Assembly: GCA_003194525.1 (NCBI GenBank) | Contig: NBIV01000447.1 | Location: 1-42,703, forward strand | DNA: 42,703 bases | Origin: Gracilariopsis chorda | Taxonomy: Eukaryota; Rhodophyta; Florideophyceae; Gracilariales; Gracilariaceae | Reading direction: 5' to 3' | Shown here: positions 1-9,887 of the stretch, one piece after another | How positions within the stretch are numbered: position 1 is the stretch's first letter | Layout: every line of letters begins with the position of its first letter | Translations under genes and position numbers: made by a program | Notes under the pieces: generated by a model | Databases searched by the model: none | Seen by the model: only the letters and a program-made list of their open reading frames with translations | What the model was told of the DNA's origin: nothing

Positions 1-2345
1 TTCATAGATCGCTTTGTGGTTGTTTATATCGACGATATCTTAGTCTTCAGCCACACGCGCGCGAAGAGCATCTCGAACATATTCGGTCCGTTGTTTCCAG
101 ATTGCGAGAACATAAGCTGTATGTCACACCGAAGAAGTGTACATTTATGGCTTCTGAAACTGATTTTTTTCGAGTTACGGGTTTACCGTGATGGTATCTC
201 TGTCCATCCAGGAAAGATTGACGTAGTGAAGAACTGGCCACGTCCTATTAACGTCACCGAGCTTCGCAGCCTCTTGCGTCTTGTGCATTTCTTTCGAAGA
301 TTTATCCCGCAGTTTTCACTACGTGCTGCCCCCCTTACTGCCCTTACAAAGAAGAATGCAAGTATTCGAGATTGGAGTGATGAAACGGCAGCAGCGTTCG
401 AGAATCTGAAGCAGGCGCGTGTCTCAGCGCCGGTGCTGATCCCCAGACTGGTCCCGGCCTTTTGGGTTCACATCGATGCGTCTCAACTAGTTGTCGGGGC
501 TACTCTAACCTAGTTTGACGCTGAAGAACTGGAGCGTGTAATTGCGACTTCGCGCAAGTCGACTTCGCTGAGCAGAATTATACACCCAATGAGCGCGATT
601 TTTAGGTCTGGTTTTTTCCCTACAGCGCTGTCGTTGTTACCTAGAAGGGTTTACTTCTGATTTCTGACAATCAAATGGTGGCCAATTTGTTCACGAAGAA
701 GTCCTTGAACCCCCGGGAAGCGCGTTGGTTGGAGTCATTAGCTTCATTCAACATCCAAGAGGTTAGCTTAGTTAGTGGCAAGGTGCACGTCCTCGGAGAT
801 TCTCTTTCTCGCATGCCCGATCGTTCATGTATTCAGCAGATCCAGGTTCTTACTGCGTGTTTTGCGGAACTCGAAGGAATAATTGCTCAGTACGATTCCA
901 ACCAACGTTTTGGACCAATTGTAGCTGCCCTTGACGGCCAGTGGCCTGAGGACTTCAAGCAGCGAAAACGTCTCGAGGTTCTTCTTCCTTCCTTTTCCAA
1001 GGACGTGTGGCGCCTGTACAAGGGAAACCTTTTTATTCCCGCCCATTGTCGTTGCCAGGTTTCTTTCGTTAGCTCATGATTCAAACGGGGGTCTTTTCGC
1101 GTTTTCGAAGACTTTGGCTCGTCTGGCCGAAATCCATTGGAAGCACAACGCTAAGCAAATTGAGCAGTACTGTGACGGGTGTAGTATTTTTCAGCAGCAG
1201 CAGAACGACTCTCACGGGCAGGTTTTGAATGACCTTACACCTCTACCAGTTTGGACCCACCGCTGGGGTATGGTGGCTACGGATTTTTTATTGTGAAGCT
1301 TCCCAGAACTGCGCGTGGGTTTGATTCGATTTCAAAGTTGATAGACGGTTATCTAGGAGAGTTAGTTTTGTGGCTTGTAATGGGACGCATCAAGTGCCGG
1401 ATATTGCACGTGCCTTCTTTACGCACATTTTTCCCCACCATAGACTCCCTGATTTGATTGCCTCAGACCGTGACGCTCGGTTTTTCTCTGCGTTCTGGAA
1501 AGCTCTTATGGACCTTTGTGGGGTTCATACCTGAATTTCAAACTGCCCGTCAACCCGCAAACCGATGGGACTTTCTGAAGTTATGAATCGAATGGTAGAG
1601 AACTACATTCATTGCTTTTGTTCGTTCGAAAACACTGATTGGGATTTGATTCTTCCGAGTGCAAAGTTCGCGTACAACTCTGTTGTTTCAGATGATCTTG
1701 GACTGTAACCATTTCAGGTTGACCTTGGATGGCAAACCAAAGGCAATGCTTGGATACCTAGTTCCAGTCAAATACGTCTGTCGAGACGCTTACAGATTTC
1801 CGCGAGCGTATGAAAGCTGTCTTGGACGACGCGAAGTACGCCAATGAGCTAGCAAAATCCCGCCAAGCTTGCGGAAGCGAGTGCGCACTGCCGAGTTACG
1901 ACCTATACGATAGGCGATCAGGTACGGGTTTTGCGAAATCTCTTTACGGATGCCTGTTCTAAAGTACAAGCTTCTTCAAAGCTATCGGCGCGACGGTTTG
2001 GACCATTCCGAATCTTTGCTGTAGTTTGGAAGAATGCAGTTCGTTTGGATTTGCCTGCACACATTCGGACGCATCCAGTTGTGCATTTCTCGCATACCAA
2101 GCCACATTGGCTACAACCCGATGGTATCCAGCAATCTATGCGCTACACACCAGTGCCTGTTTCCGACTCGTCAGAACGGCTGTTTTAAGGTTGATCGAAT
2201 TTGGCTCATCGCAAGCGAGGGGGTTGTCATCAGTGTTGACCACTACTTGAGCAGGTCAAATACCCATGATGCGCAATAGCAGCCCACAAAGGACTTGTTG
2301 ACACTGACGGTACTTTAACCATGGCGTTTCGTGACCACATTGTTC
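1..2345 (+). pseudogene. pol pseudogene: RT end, RNase H, integrase, chromodomain
   Basis: Positions 16-60 encode the RT catalytic motif VVYIDDILVFS, with the YIDD residues intact. After a frameshift near 110, the thumb/connection segment (GISVHPGKIDVVKNWPRP, FFRRFIPQFS) runs to 513. RNase H is scrambled at 520-680 and becomes readable at 675-840, ending in the SLSRMPD tail usual before integrase. Integrase follows in pieces: a zinc-finger part near 1130-1200, a core piece (PDLIASDRDARFF) near 1450-1490, and a C-terminal part near 1915-2100 (RRFGPFRIF, HPVVHFSHTKPH). A chromodomain tail (LVDTDGTLTMAF) reads at about 2294-2330. More than five frame changes make it non-functional. I read this by eye as a mosaic of frames, so internal boundaries are approximate. 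Confidence 0.85.
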
Positions 2346-2360
2346 GCCATCAGTTGCTAT
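1..2360 (+). mobile_element. Decayed Ty3/gypsy chromovirus (family D), 5' truncated by the window edge
   Basis: Frames read in turn give the end of reverse transcriptase, RNase H, integrase and a C-terminal chromodomain, in Ty3/gypsy order. The window opens inside RT, so gag, protease and most of RT lie to the left. Downstream of the coding part (about 2410-2480) are two purine-rich blocks, either of which could be a polypurine tract. I could not delimit an LTR. Many frameshifts and stops show that it is old. The protein motifs differ from families A, B and C in this window. Confidence 0.85.
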
Positions 2361-2848
2361 CACATTTACACTGACGTGGACATCAATCCTGAAGATTACT
2401 ATGGTGCAACAGTCAAGGTTCAGAGAGGACAGAAGAGCACGTCTAAGTTTTAGGGAGGACGAAACGGCACGTCTGAAAGGGTATGACACAATTATAAGCA
2501 AGTGTGCTTGTAATTATACGTGGAATCAGTTCACTTAACACTACCAGAACTGGGTGAAAGGGCGCACAGATGTATAATTAGTGCCGACACTGCTCGGAAG
2601 TTTAGAGAAGGGAGAGAGGCATCGACCTGTCAGAGAAAAGCTCCAGTAAGAACACTCAGTTGTTGCAACGTCCCTGTACTACTGAAGGAATACATTGAAG
2701 ATCTGTGAACGTCAGGAACACAACGAGAGCGCCGAATTGCTCGTATCATCGACCTGCAATAACCAAATATCGCTCGATTATGGGGGACTGTTGATGATCT
2801 GAGCAATTCTCGGAGAGGTATTCTTACGTTTCCGAAAGGGGAACGCGA
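2361..2848. other. Gene-free stretch with purine-rich duplicated motif and a small palindrome
   Basis: No convincing coding sequence. Two similar purine-rich segments lie at about 2420-2446 and 2452-2479; both contain a GGACRRAA-like core followed by GCACGTCT. They may be the duplicated polypurine tract region of element D. A hairpin follows: arms 2490-2500 and 2505-2515 match at 10 of 11 positions with a 4-base loop. A short ORF at 2520-2708 has no recognisable domain. Confidence 0.4.
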
Positions 2849-2963
2849 TTCAAGTTGAATCGCAGTGTATTGCGTGGTAGATCGCGCAGCGTGCACGCAA
2901 CCCGCAGAACAGGTTTCAGGTTGAATTGCATAGAATTGCGCGGCAGACCATGCAATGTACACG
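2849..2963. repeat. Imperfect 49-bp direct repeat, period 66 bp
   Basis: Copies at 2849-2897 and 2915-2963 start TTCARGTTGAATYGCA and end TGYACACG-like. They align without gaps and differ mainly by transitions. The spacer is 17 bases. The function is unknown; a decayed satellite or the remains of a duplicated coding module would both fit. Confidence 0.7.
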
Positions 2964-3159
2964 TATTGCTGAAAACGTTCAAGCCTCCCAGCATAGGAGA
3001 GAGCGCAGTAGAAATAGAATATAAAAGCCGACTCTCAGAGGAAGAACTCTGGGAGAAGGGGGCAGCCCCAGTAGGACATCTGAGGTCTTTGTGCCTGTTA
3101 ACTTTGCCCCGACAGGCCTGCGCACCGTCGGCTCTCTCTTCGTAGCGTATCCGATCAAC

Positions 3160-3302
3160 ACCATCTGCTGCAATGGCTATGACTCCGAAGTGGCCCACAT
3201 GTGCCAACTGCATAGCGCGGCTGGCATTGCACACAAGAATCAAAGCCACGGTCCCAGCACAGTCAAATCGTCAGACTTGGAGAGCAAGATGCGGTGTAGT
3301 TC
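3160..3302 (-). pseudogene. Fragment of PP2C-type protein phosphatase pseudogene (inverted second copy)
   Basis: On the minus strand this block reads the same sequence as the start of exon 2 of the PP2C pseudogene at about 8430-8576: residues LHRILLSKSDDLTV, then LILVCNASRAMQLAHVGHFG and IAADG. A 4-base deletion near 3252 (relative to the 8.4-kb copy) breaks the frame. Homology starts at 3302 and stops at about 3160, where the sequence diverges. The two copies differ at several positions, so this is an old partial duplication in opposite orientation. It retains the 2-nt spacing (ATAGCC) that keeps the GVI-AIAADG frame open, which the 8.4-kb copy has lost. Confidence 0.8.
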
Positions 3303-4010
3303 CCCGTCATGATGTCCCAGTTCAGTAGATAAAGTCGTTATTCAACTTGAATGACCGATCGATTTGTTTCGTGACGACATGTCAGCATTACTGACTGGTT
3401 GAGTCGAAGATGAGGTTTTACTGGAGCCGAGCGGGATGTGGCAAACTAGCCAACACGGCGCGGGTGCGTTCAAGCGGAAACATTTTGCACACCAGTTACG
3501 GATGGCGGAGAATGGGTTGCAGTTTTGATTCGGAGAACGGCTAGGGATGCAAATTCATATCGCATGTAATGACAATTGAGACATTCTGATTCAAGAAGTC
3601 GATGATGAAGGCGTTTCGTGTCTGTCTCAACAGTTCCAAGGACAAAAAGAGACTACTTAACTGGAATTACAGTGGCTCACGAACGTGGTCCACCTCCATC
3701 TTCATCAACCTCTGCCGCTGTGCTTCCAAGTTTCGTTTTCCTGGTTCTTATCAATTTCTCAAGCCACTTTTCTTTTCTTGTCTCCCACCCTATCCAACAG
3801 TTTCTCCCTGTTTCTTTACATTTAATTGATTGTTTCTACAGCCTGCAGGGAACGACAAAGAGCTAAATTCACTCGGGCACAACAAGCTACTGCTTGCGCA
3901 AGTGCCATCAAATCTTCCCACGTACTACAATTGGGTTGCATGCCTTTGTGAGAATGGTACTTTAATAGGAGAGAGAAACTGCTGCGCGTTCATAGCAGTC
4001 CCGTAAAAAA
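3303..4010. other. No gene seen
   Basis: Only short ORFs (for example 3602-3829 and 3618-3866) without recognisable domains. A pyrimidine-rich, low-complexity segment lies at about 3690-3835. No repeat boundaries were found here. The decayed gypsy element to the right ends abruptly at about 4013, so the integrase half of that element is missing. Confidence 0.4.
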
Positions 4011-4012
4011 AA

Positions 4013-6425
4013 CTACAAAGGTTTGGTTCTGATGATGCTACTGCGCTTTACAGTTCTGGAGGTGGACGATGGCGTAATAATGTCTGTTATAGACCCTGCA
4101 AGCTGATCGTCGTTGTGCAATGACTGAATAAGGTCTTGTAAGTCAGGCATCTGGTTACTGGGTGAGTGTAGTTGTGGAAGGATGTGGTCTACCCGGCGGC
4201 TGAGTGCATCAGATACCACTTAACAGTTTCCAGGGACAAGCTTGACATCGAACTTATATTTCTGAATCGCATCCAGCCAGCGGCATTGCCCTCCTGCCAG
4301 CTTCGGATTTAATTGGAAGAATAAGATTGGGTCATGATCGATGAGCACGGTGATGCGTCTAATTTACCTCGCAGGTACGGACGTGCGAAGCGCGATCATA
4401 GCGGCAAGGAGTTCTTGGTCCCCAGTGTCATAGTTGGACTCTGCAGAGGACAGAGGTGTGACATGAAAGCGATAGGGTGTCCGACCTGTGAAAGAGTTTC
4501 CCTCACAGTGTGTTTAGATACATCTTTAGCGAGCACGGAATGTTTGTCATGGTCGGCGTGTGCGAGGATTGGTGACTTTTTCAGCGCTTGGTTTGCGTCA
4601 TCAAAAGCGGATTGTTGCTATGGATACCATTTGAATTTGTGGCGACGGAGCAGCTCCATAAGCGGCTGCGTAGCAGCAGCATAATCTTTCACAAAACGGC
4701 GGTAGAAGTTGGCAAGTCCAACAAAATGTTGGACGTGTTTCAGCGAATTCAGAGTAGGCCAGTTCTTGTTGACAAAAGTTGATGACAGGTTACGTTCTAA
4801 TCACTTAAGATGAATTGTGGATTGCAGGAGAATAATATCTTTCTCTTCTTTATATAGTTACGGAGACTTGAATTGTTCATGTCAAGTTTACAGACCAGTT
4901 TGGCCATGAAGTCCTATTTTTTCTCTGCTTAAGGCGAAGTCAACAGTCTGCTCAGAGTAAAGGAGAGATATCCAAGTCGTGATCAAGTAACAGTTCTGAA
5001 TGGAAGAAATGAGGGTTTCTTGCGTAGATACCCCCTCATGTGAAATCTTGAAACGAGAACATCCACTTGGGCTACTCCGAATGCTCATCTGATGAGCTTC
5101 GTGTAGAGCTGGTGATGGTGGCGTGCATAAAGAACATCTCGACGATGCTGTCTGTGCTCTTCCAGCGACGTACTGTCGCCGAGCATTTCTTCAGTATACA
5201 GCACTGGACAGCTTCCATTCAGATGTCGCAATTTGAGAGCAATAAGACGTGGGAATGCAGCTGGTGCATTGCACAGACCAAAGCAAATCACGCGCCACTC
5301 GAACGAACCAAACCCGGTTCTATCGCAGTCTTGCAGCAGCCCTTGCCCTTGATCCTCATTTGGTGATTGCGCCCAGCGAGGTCTATCTGCGAAAAGAATT
5401 TTGCTCCTGCGACTTGATCCAGACAGAGCCTCACTGATGAGGGGCACAGGTGTGGCCTCTGGATTCGTTATCTTGTTCAGTGCACAATATTCGTATACAT
5501 TTGCCAGCTGTCCTGGCTTCTTCCGTACAGAGAAAACTGATGGACCAAATAAAAAAGAGAACGGACGGATGAGTCCCCTTCGAAGGAGCTTATCCAATGT
5601 GCTGCGGAAAATCTGGAGGTCCTCGGTTGAGAGCCGAATTACAGGACGAAAAGGATGTGGTTGGTTGATTTCTAACTTTTGTTTTCGCTTTGGAGGGCAG
5701 CTCTTCCTTGAATACATCCGAGGATTCGTCGACGAGCGGTACCAGCTCTAGGTGGCATTCAACGACGATGGGTGCTAGCTCTGGGTGTCACTCAACGGAT
5801 GTGGAAGGGTTGAGGCTAAGGCATACAGCCCGGTACCGTTCTGTTTCACGAGGCGGCGAGGGCCCTTCAAGAAAACAGTCGATACGACAGGCTTCCTTGG
5901 GACAGACTGTGACGGAGAAATTTGACGAGAGATTGGACTTGAAAAATCGAAGCATCTGCGCGCTTGACGGTAAGTTTGTACAGCTCCCAGCCAATTCGGG
6001 GATTGAGCAGTGCGTAGCCACTCAGGACCAACCGTGACTAACGGACGTCCACTGTCCTTGTCATTCATCTAGATGACATACACAGTGACGTGAATCGTAT
6101 AAGTGCCCAAAGAGATGTATGTCAGTGCCTCAAATAGAATAGGGAATGTAGTGTTATTGCCTACTTCTGTGAAGGAGAATTCAGACGGCTGCAGTGTCAG
6201 ATTGCAGGACCGAGCCGAGTTCAGGAAGATGAAGGCATGAGAGGCAGTAGGATCCAGGTGAAGAGCGACATCCCGGCCGTTGGGAGAAGCTGTAAAAAGC
6301 ATCTCGTTTGTGAGATAAGCGTCGATGGCGGAAGTCTTAGGGTTTGTTTTGAAGCTCAGCCGCGCCGCACGATTGAGTGGCCTGCTTAAATTCTTTGATC
6401 TGCCCTTCAATGACCTCGGTACCAA
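4013..6425 (-). pseudogene. Protease-RT-RNase H pseudogene of the family C-like element
   Basis: The protease region (6425-6069) reads DPTASHAFI where an active enzyme would read D-S/T-G-A-S-H-x-F, so the catalytic glycine is lost. The RT fragment (5717-5085) begins RPVIRLSTEDLQIFRSTLDK and continues with ALNKITNPEATPVPLI and FGLCNAPAAFPRL. The catalytic box reads LYTEEML instead of LYLDDIL, so both catalytic aspartates are replaced. RNase H is readable only at its end (4219-4013). The reading frame changes several times. The spacing of domains is that of a normal gypsy pol, which argues for decay in place and not for rearrangement. Confidence 0.85.
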
Positions 6426-7440
6426 AGCACCAGCTCTGTTCTCCCTACGCGAATGAAAAGGATTGCTCCAAGGTCTTTTCCAAACTTCACACAGCGATCA
6501 CCGGCGTGGTAGAGGCGGTTTTCGATATCTGCTGACCCCCAGGACTCGACATTGGGGTCTTTTCCACTCAGTGCTCGATCGGTGGGCTCGCAGGAAGCGT
6601 TATTCTGACTCCGCTGTTTCTCCTCCGGCGGCTTTGATTTTGCCGAAGTAATTTGTGCACAGTCGCTCCACTTCTCTGGGATATGCGTAGTGCGGAAGTT
6701 GTTGTATACCTCGGGCATTGAAGGGCACTGGCCATCAGGGAAGCGTTCTGACAACTCCTTCGTGACAAGCGTGGGAAGACTCAGCTGAAAGAACTTAAAA
6801 GCTTCAGTTACTGGAGTATTGCAGATGTATATCAGCTTGCGGAACTTCGCAATGTACTTTTCAAGAGAACCATTGCTCAGTTGTAGCCGAATCATGTTGA
6901 TTCTGGCAATTGCGTTTTCATTGGCAGGCACAAACTCCTTGAGCATGGCGTCGTGAAGTGTTTCGAGATAAGCAAACCAGTATCCATTGCGGGCTACTCT
7001 GTTATGTCACAGGTCGGTATCGCTTTTTAGAAGAGGAGCTGCGATGTTGACGTTTTGGGTGGTGGTGATGCTGGGACACAGAGCAGTAAACTTGCTAATA
7101 CCCGAGGTGAATGATCGAACCTTCACCGAACCTCGTTCGCTGTCGCGACTGTTAGAAGTGGAGAAATTAGAATACTTTGGAATGCTGAGAGCAGAAGGTG
7201 AGGTATTTGAGAACGGCGTAGGATTGGGATTCTCAAATACGGTTGGTGACGGTGGTTTCGCTGGGGACGGAGATGTTGGGGTAGGTTAGGCAGGTTGCAA
7301 AATGGCTCTGAAAAGCTTCGATTTGGGAGATCAATAATGTCATCGTGTTTTCTTGCTCTTGGACCATTTCCATCAACGATGTAGAGGTATGCTGAGTGGT
7401 AAGTGAGATTGTGTTCTCAGCTGTTTCGACTAGGACAGGT
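6407..7440 (-). pseudogene. gag pseudogene of the family C-like element
   Basis: The open part (6946-6407, 179 codons) reads EFVPANENAIARINMI, then YIAKFRKLIYICNTP and FPDGQCPSMPEVYNNF. This matches family A gag (EFVPTNEKAAARVQLM, VATFEDLVSLCGTP) in order and spacing. The zinc-knuckle region near 6500 keeps DRC but has lost its second cysteine (DRCVKFGK against DRCFTCGR). The N-terminal half, about 6950-7440, is recognisable only by its position and a scrambled resemblance to the family A coiled region; stops and frameshifts break it. Confidence 0.75.
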
Positions 7441-8165
7441 ATAGGATCGCGTCAGCAACAACGCGTATGTCCTGAATGAGAAACGGCTACAGTTTGGGGA
7501 GCGGCCTGATTCAAATTGTTTGCCGAGGGCGAAGTGACATGCTCTGAAGCTATGCCGAATGCATAGCGATAGGCTGAGAACGCTGTGCTGATTGCGCAGC
7601 GGCATGCTGCGAATTCTGTGTGAGATGTGGAGATTAGCCAATCACAGCGCGTGCTACAGCACGCACTGTGAGCGGGTTATTCACCGGTCCACGTGGCAAT
7701 CAGTAAAGCTGCTCTCGGTCAATCATCGCCTACGAGATGATGCACAGCTCCGTTGCATGCTGCTCCACCACTGCCTCCCCAACCCCAACATCCTCCCACA
7801 CCTCCACCGTCACACCCCCGAACTCGAACCGCCATCAAATGTCCGCTCGAGCCCCTTGCCCTCTCGCTCTACGTGAAACCGTCCCCGCCATCACAGACCG
7901 CATCCTTCTTCCCGACTGCCTGCCCCCTTTGTCCCCACCGTCCGTCGTTTCGCCCTCCCGAAACGAAAAGCCGCTCCCGTCGCCCACCGCTTTATCGCGT
8001 TTCATGTTGGATAGATCCTATCCGTCATGAAACCCACCTCCGGCGTACTGTCCATCAATCGCGCCCGAAAACCGACAACGTCCACCCGCAAGGTTTGTCG
8101 TCCCGCCAATTGCGTTCGTGCCCACACCAAAGGTATCCTCGCTCCCCACATCGAGCTACCTGCCC
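7441..8165. other. Region upstream of the PP2C pseudogene, possible lost N-terminal coding part
   Basis: One forward frame (7737-8336) is open except for a single TGA at 8028-8030. It is proline- and serine-rich (candidate Met codons at 7839 and 8166) and runs straight into the PP2C domain. It may be the low-complexity N-terminus of the phosphatase, or C-rich leader sequence that happens to lack stops. A second frame, 7753-8241, is also open because the tract is C-rich, so openness alone proves little. Confidence 0.35.
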
Positions 8166-8997
8166 ATGCTCTCCGAAATTGAGTATAATGCGATTGCCGG
8201 CCTTTGGAAACATCATGAATTCTCCGCTTGCGCCTCTGTAGAAGGCTCGAACAGAAACCAGAACGAAGACGTGTTCTGCGATCATGTCAACCGTATCTGT
8301 GTCGTGTGCGATGGAAATGGGATTGGAGTGGTTTGAAATGCACCCCATGAGCAGATTGCCACCAATACCACTAACAGTTTTCCGCCTAGTCTGGTTTTGC
8401 AAACGCCGGTGCTCAAACTTTTGAAGAACTACACCGCATCTTGCTCTCCAAGTCTGACAATTTGACTGTGCTGGGAACTACTGTGGCTTTGATTCTTGTG
8501 TGCGATGCGAGCCGCGCCATTCAGGTGGCGCATATGGGCCACTTCGGCGTCATTGGTCATTGCAGCGGATGGTCACGCAAGACCACCCTCCGCACCGCTC
8601 CAACGAAATGCAACGAATTGAAAACGGCGGTGGCTTTGTGTTGGAAGGTGGAATGAATCGAGTTGTGCCTTTGAGTCGTGGTATTGGCGAAAATCTGCCG
8701 AAACAGATTATGCCACCTACTCTGGACATGAACAACTACGTTCTGAACGATGATGGCCAGTTGGTGGCGTTGAGTACGGATGGACGTTGGGGTGCTTTCA
8801 GTGACGAGGAAGTTGCGCAATGTTGTTTACGAATGAAAGAAAGGAATGACCATACTTGTCTAGCATTGGATTCGCAGACGGCCACGGATGCGGTCCGAGT
8901 TCTGGCTGCCGAACGCTGTAGCCGAGATGACAAGAGTGCGGTCATATTGGACGTTCGAGCGGACGTTTGTAGGAAGTCACCCTCTTTTCGGAGGTAG
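8166..8997 (+). pseudogene. PP2C-type serine/threonine phosphatase pseudogene (one intron, two frameshifts)
   Basis: PP2C enzymes are Mn/Mg-dependent phosphatases. Exon 1 (8166-8327) reads ASVEGSNRNQNEDVFCDH and ICVVCDGNG, the first two metal-binding motifs (NED and the DGHGG box, here with Asn for His). After a GT-AG intron, exon 2 (8390 onward) reads SGFANAGAQTFEEL, then LILVCDASRAIQVAHMGHFG. A +1 frameshift near 8556 and a second frameshift near 8575 follow. The end is open again: GGGFVLEGGMNRVVPLSRGI, LSTDGRWGAFSDEE (family DGLWD motif) and RCSRDDKSAVILDV (family RGSRDNxTxI motif). The C-terminus stops at 8995-8997, six bases before a MITE. The order of motifs is full-length PP2C, but the gene is dead. 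Confidence 0.88.
8328..8389 (+). other. 62-nt spliceosomal intron in the PP2C pseudogene
   Basis: It starts GTGGTTTG and ends CCGCCTAG. A branch-point-like CTAAC at 8371-8375 is followed by a short pyrimidine-rich run. Removing it joins GATTGGA to TCTGGTTTT in frame and gives DGNGIG-SGFANAGAQ, which restores the PP2C metal-site context. Without splicing the frame ends at TGA 8334-8336. The presence of an intron shows this is a decayed genomic gene copy and not a processed retrocopy. Confidence 0.8.
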
Positions 8998-9003
8998 TTT
9001 ACT
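8996..9003. repeat. Left target-site duplication of the MITE
   Basis: AGTTTACT directly precedes the left inverted repeat. Its partner is CGTTTACT at 9187-9194, with one mismatch. The left copy overlaps the stop codon that ends the PP2C remnant. Confidence 0.75.
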
Positions 9004-9186
9004 CAGGGGCGTATTTATGACTGACTATTTTGTCACAATGGGGAATGTGACTGACTACCTCGGCAAAAGAAGTAGTGATCATCCTTTTTTTGATTATTAT
9101 TGAAGGTTTTTGACTACTAATTTTGGAAAAGTATTGACTATTGACTACTTCATGTGGCAAAATAGTTGGTCACAAATATGCCCCGG
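9004..9186. mobile_element. hAT-like MITE, 183 bp, with terminal inverted repeats and 8-bp target duplication
   Basis: The left end reads CAGGGGCGTATTTATGAC and the right end, reversed, reads CCGGGGCATATTTGTGAC. Similarity continues through ACTATTTTG, for roughly 29 bp. Flanks AGTTTACT (8996-9003) and CGTTTACT (9187-9194) match at 7 of 8 positions, the 8-bp duplication expected of hAT transposases. CAGGGGCG-type ends are typical of hAT elements. The interior has no ORF and contains several TTGACTA/TGACTGACTA motifs. It needs a transposase supplied elsewhere. Confidence 0.85.
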
Positions 9187-9194
9187 CGTTTACT

Positions 9195-9650
9195 TCGTAT
9201 GTTCAACAGTTTCCTGTTGTGGTATCTTCTACTTTGGGAATGCCAAGTAATTATGTTAGGTTGCTAGAGCCCAGTACTTAAATCTGTGCCAGAAATGCGA
9301 TCCTGGAGAAGAGGAGGCGGTGCGGCTGTGGAGAATGAAGGACGATATCTAGGCTCAGACCTGCTCCGTTCTAAGTCCCGCATAATCCGTCACGCTAGCC
9401 GATTCATGAGTGGTGAGACGGAGTCCGTACCAACCATCCAGAACATCTCCAACTCAGCAAATCTGCTTCCTGTAACCTATCTGGTCAGCGTGCTGGGATG
9501 TCCAAACCTGATGCACTATGTAGATTACCATCACCATGCCAAGCAACCAAAAAGAAGGCTGTTATTCCACGAGCCGTACGCGGCCAGAACAACCCATAGA
9601 TCGATTAGAACCAATTATATATTTATTATTACGCTTTGTACGCCCCCATA
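9195..9650. other. No recognised gene; one short open frame
   Basis: A forward ORF with an ATG at 9295 runs to 9651 (about 118 codons). It has an Arg-rich start (MRSWRRGGG) and no domain I recognise. Base composition is unremarkable. The 3' end of the DIRS-like element begins at about 9650, so this may simply be a spacer between the MITE and that element. Confidence 0.3.
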
Positions 9651-9887
9651 ACCTTTCAGAGAACCAAACTGATTTCTGAGTGTCGGAAAACCTGGTTTGA
9701 GGGCCAGGTGCTTCTTTCGCTCATCCGAGAGAATCCGTACTTCTCATCGTGAGAGTAGGGATATATTGCGACTTCGAGTCGCTCCATCGCAAAAGTTGCT
9801 CTTTGCGTCCCACCCCAAACAGAGAGGAGCGAGAGCATCTTCGAAAAGGGTTCTGAGTTGTGTTTAATTGCATTGGTACTCAATACA

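Larger units (their letters stand above)
4013..7440 (-). mobile_element. Decayed Ty3/gypsy element related to family C, integrase half missing
   Basis: On the minus strand the order is gag (about 7440-6407), protease (6425-6069), RT (5717-5085), RNase H remnants (5080-4220) and the RNase H tail with DALSRR (4219-4013). The tail reads DALSRRVDHILPQLHSPS, which closely matches DALSRRPDHTPPQLHSLS in the family C copy at 17.3 kb, so both belong to one family. Everything downstream of the RNase H tail is absent. The gag resembles family A gag at 28.7-29.7 kb, so A and C are sister lineages. Confidence 0.85.

Noticed and set aside
7753..8241. 162-codon proline-rich ORF upstream of PP2C
   Set aside because: It is open because the tract is C-rich; it is out of frame with the PP2C motifs and has no domain.
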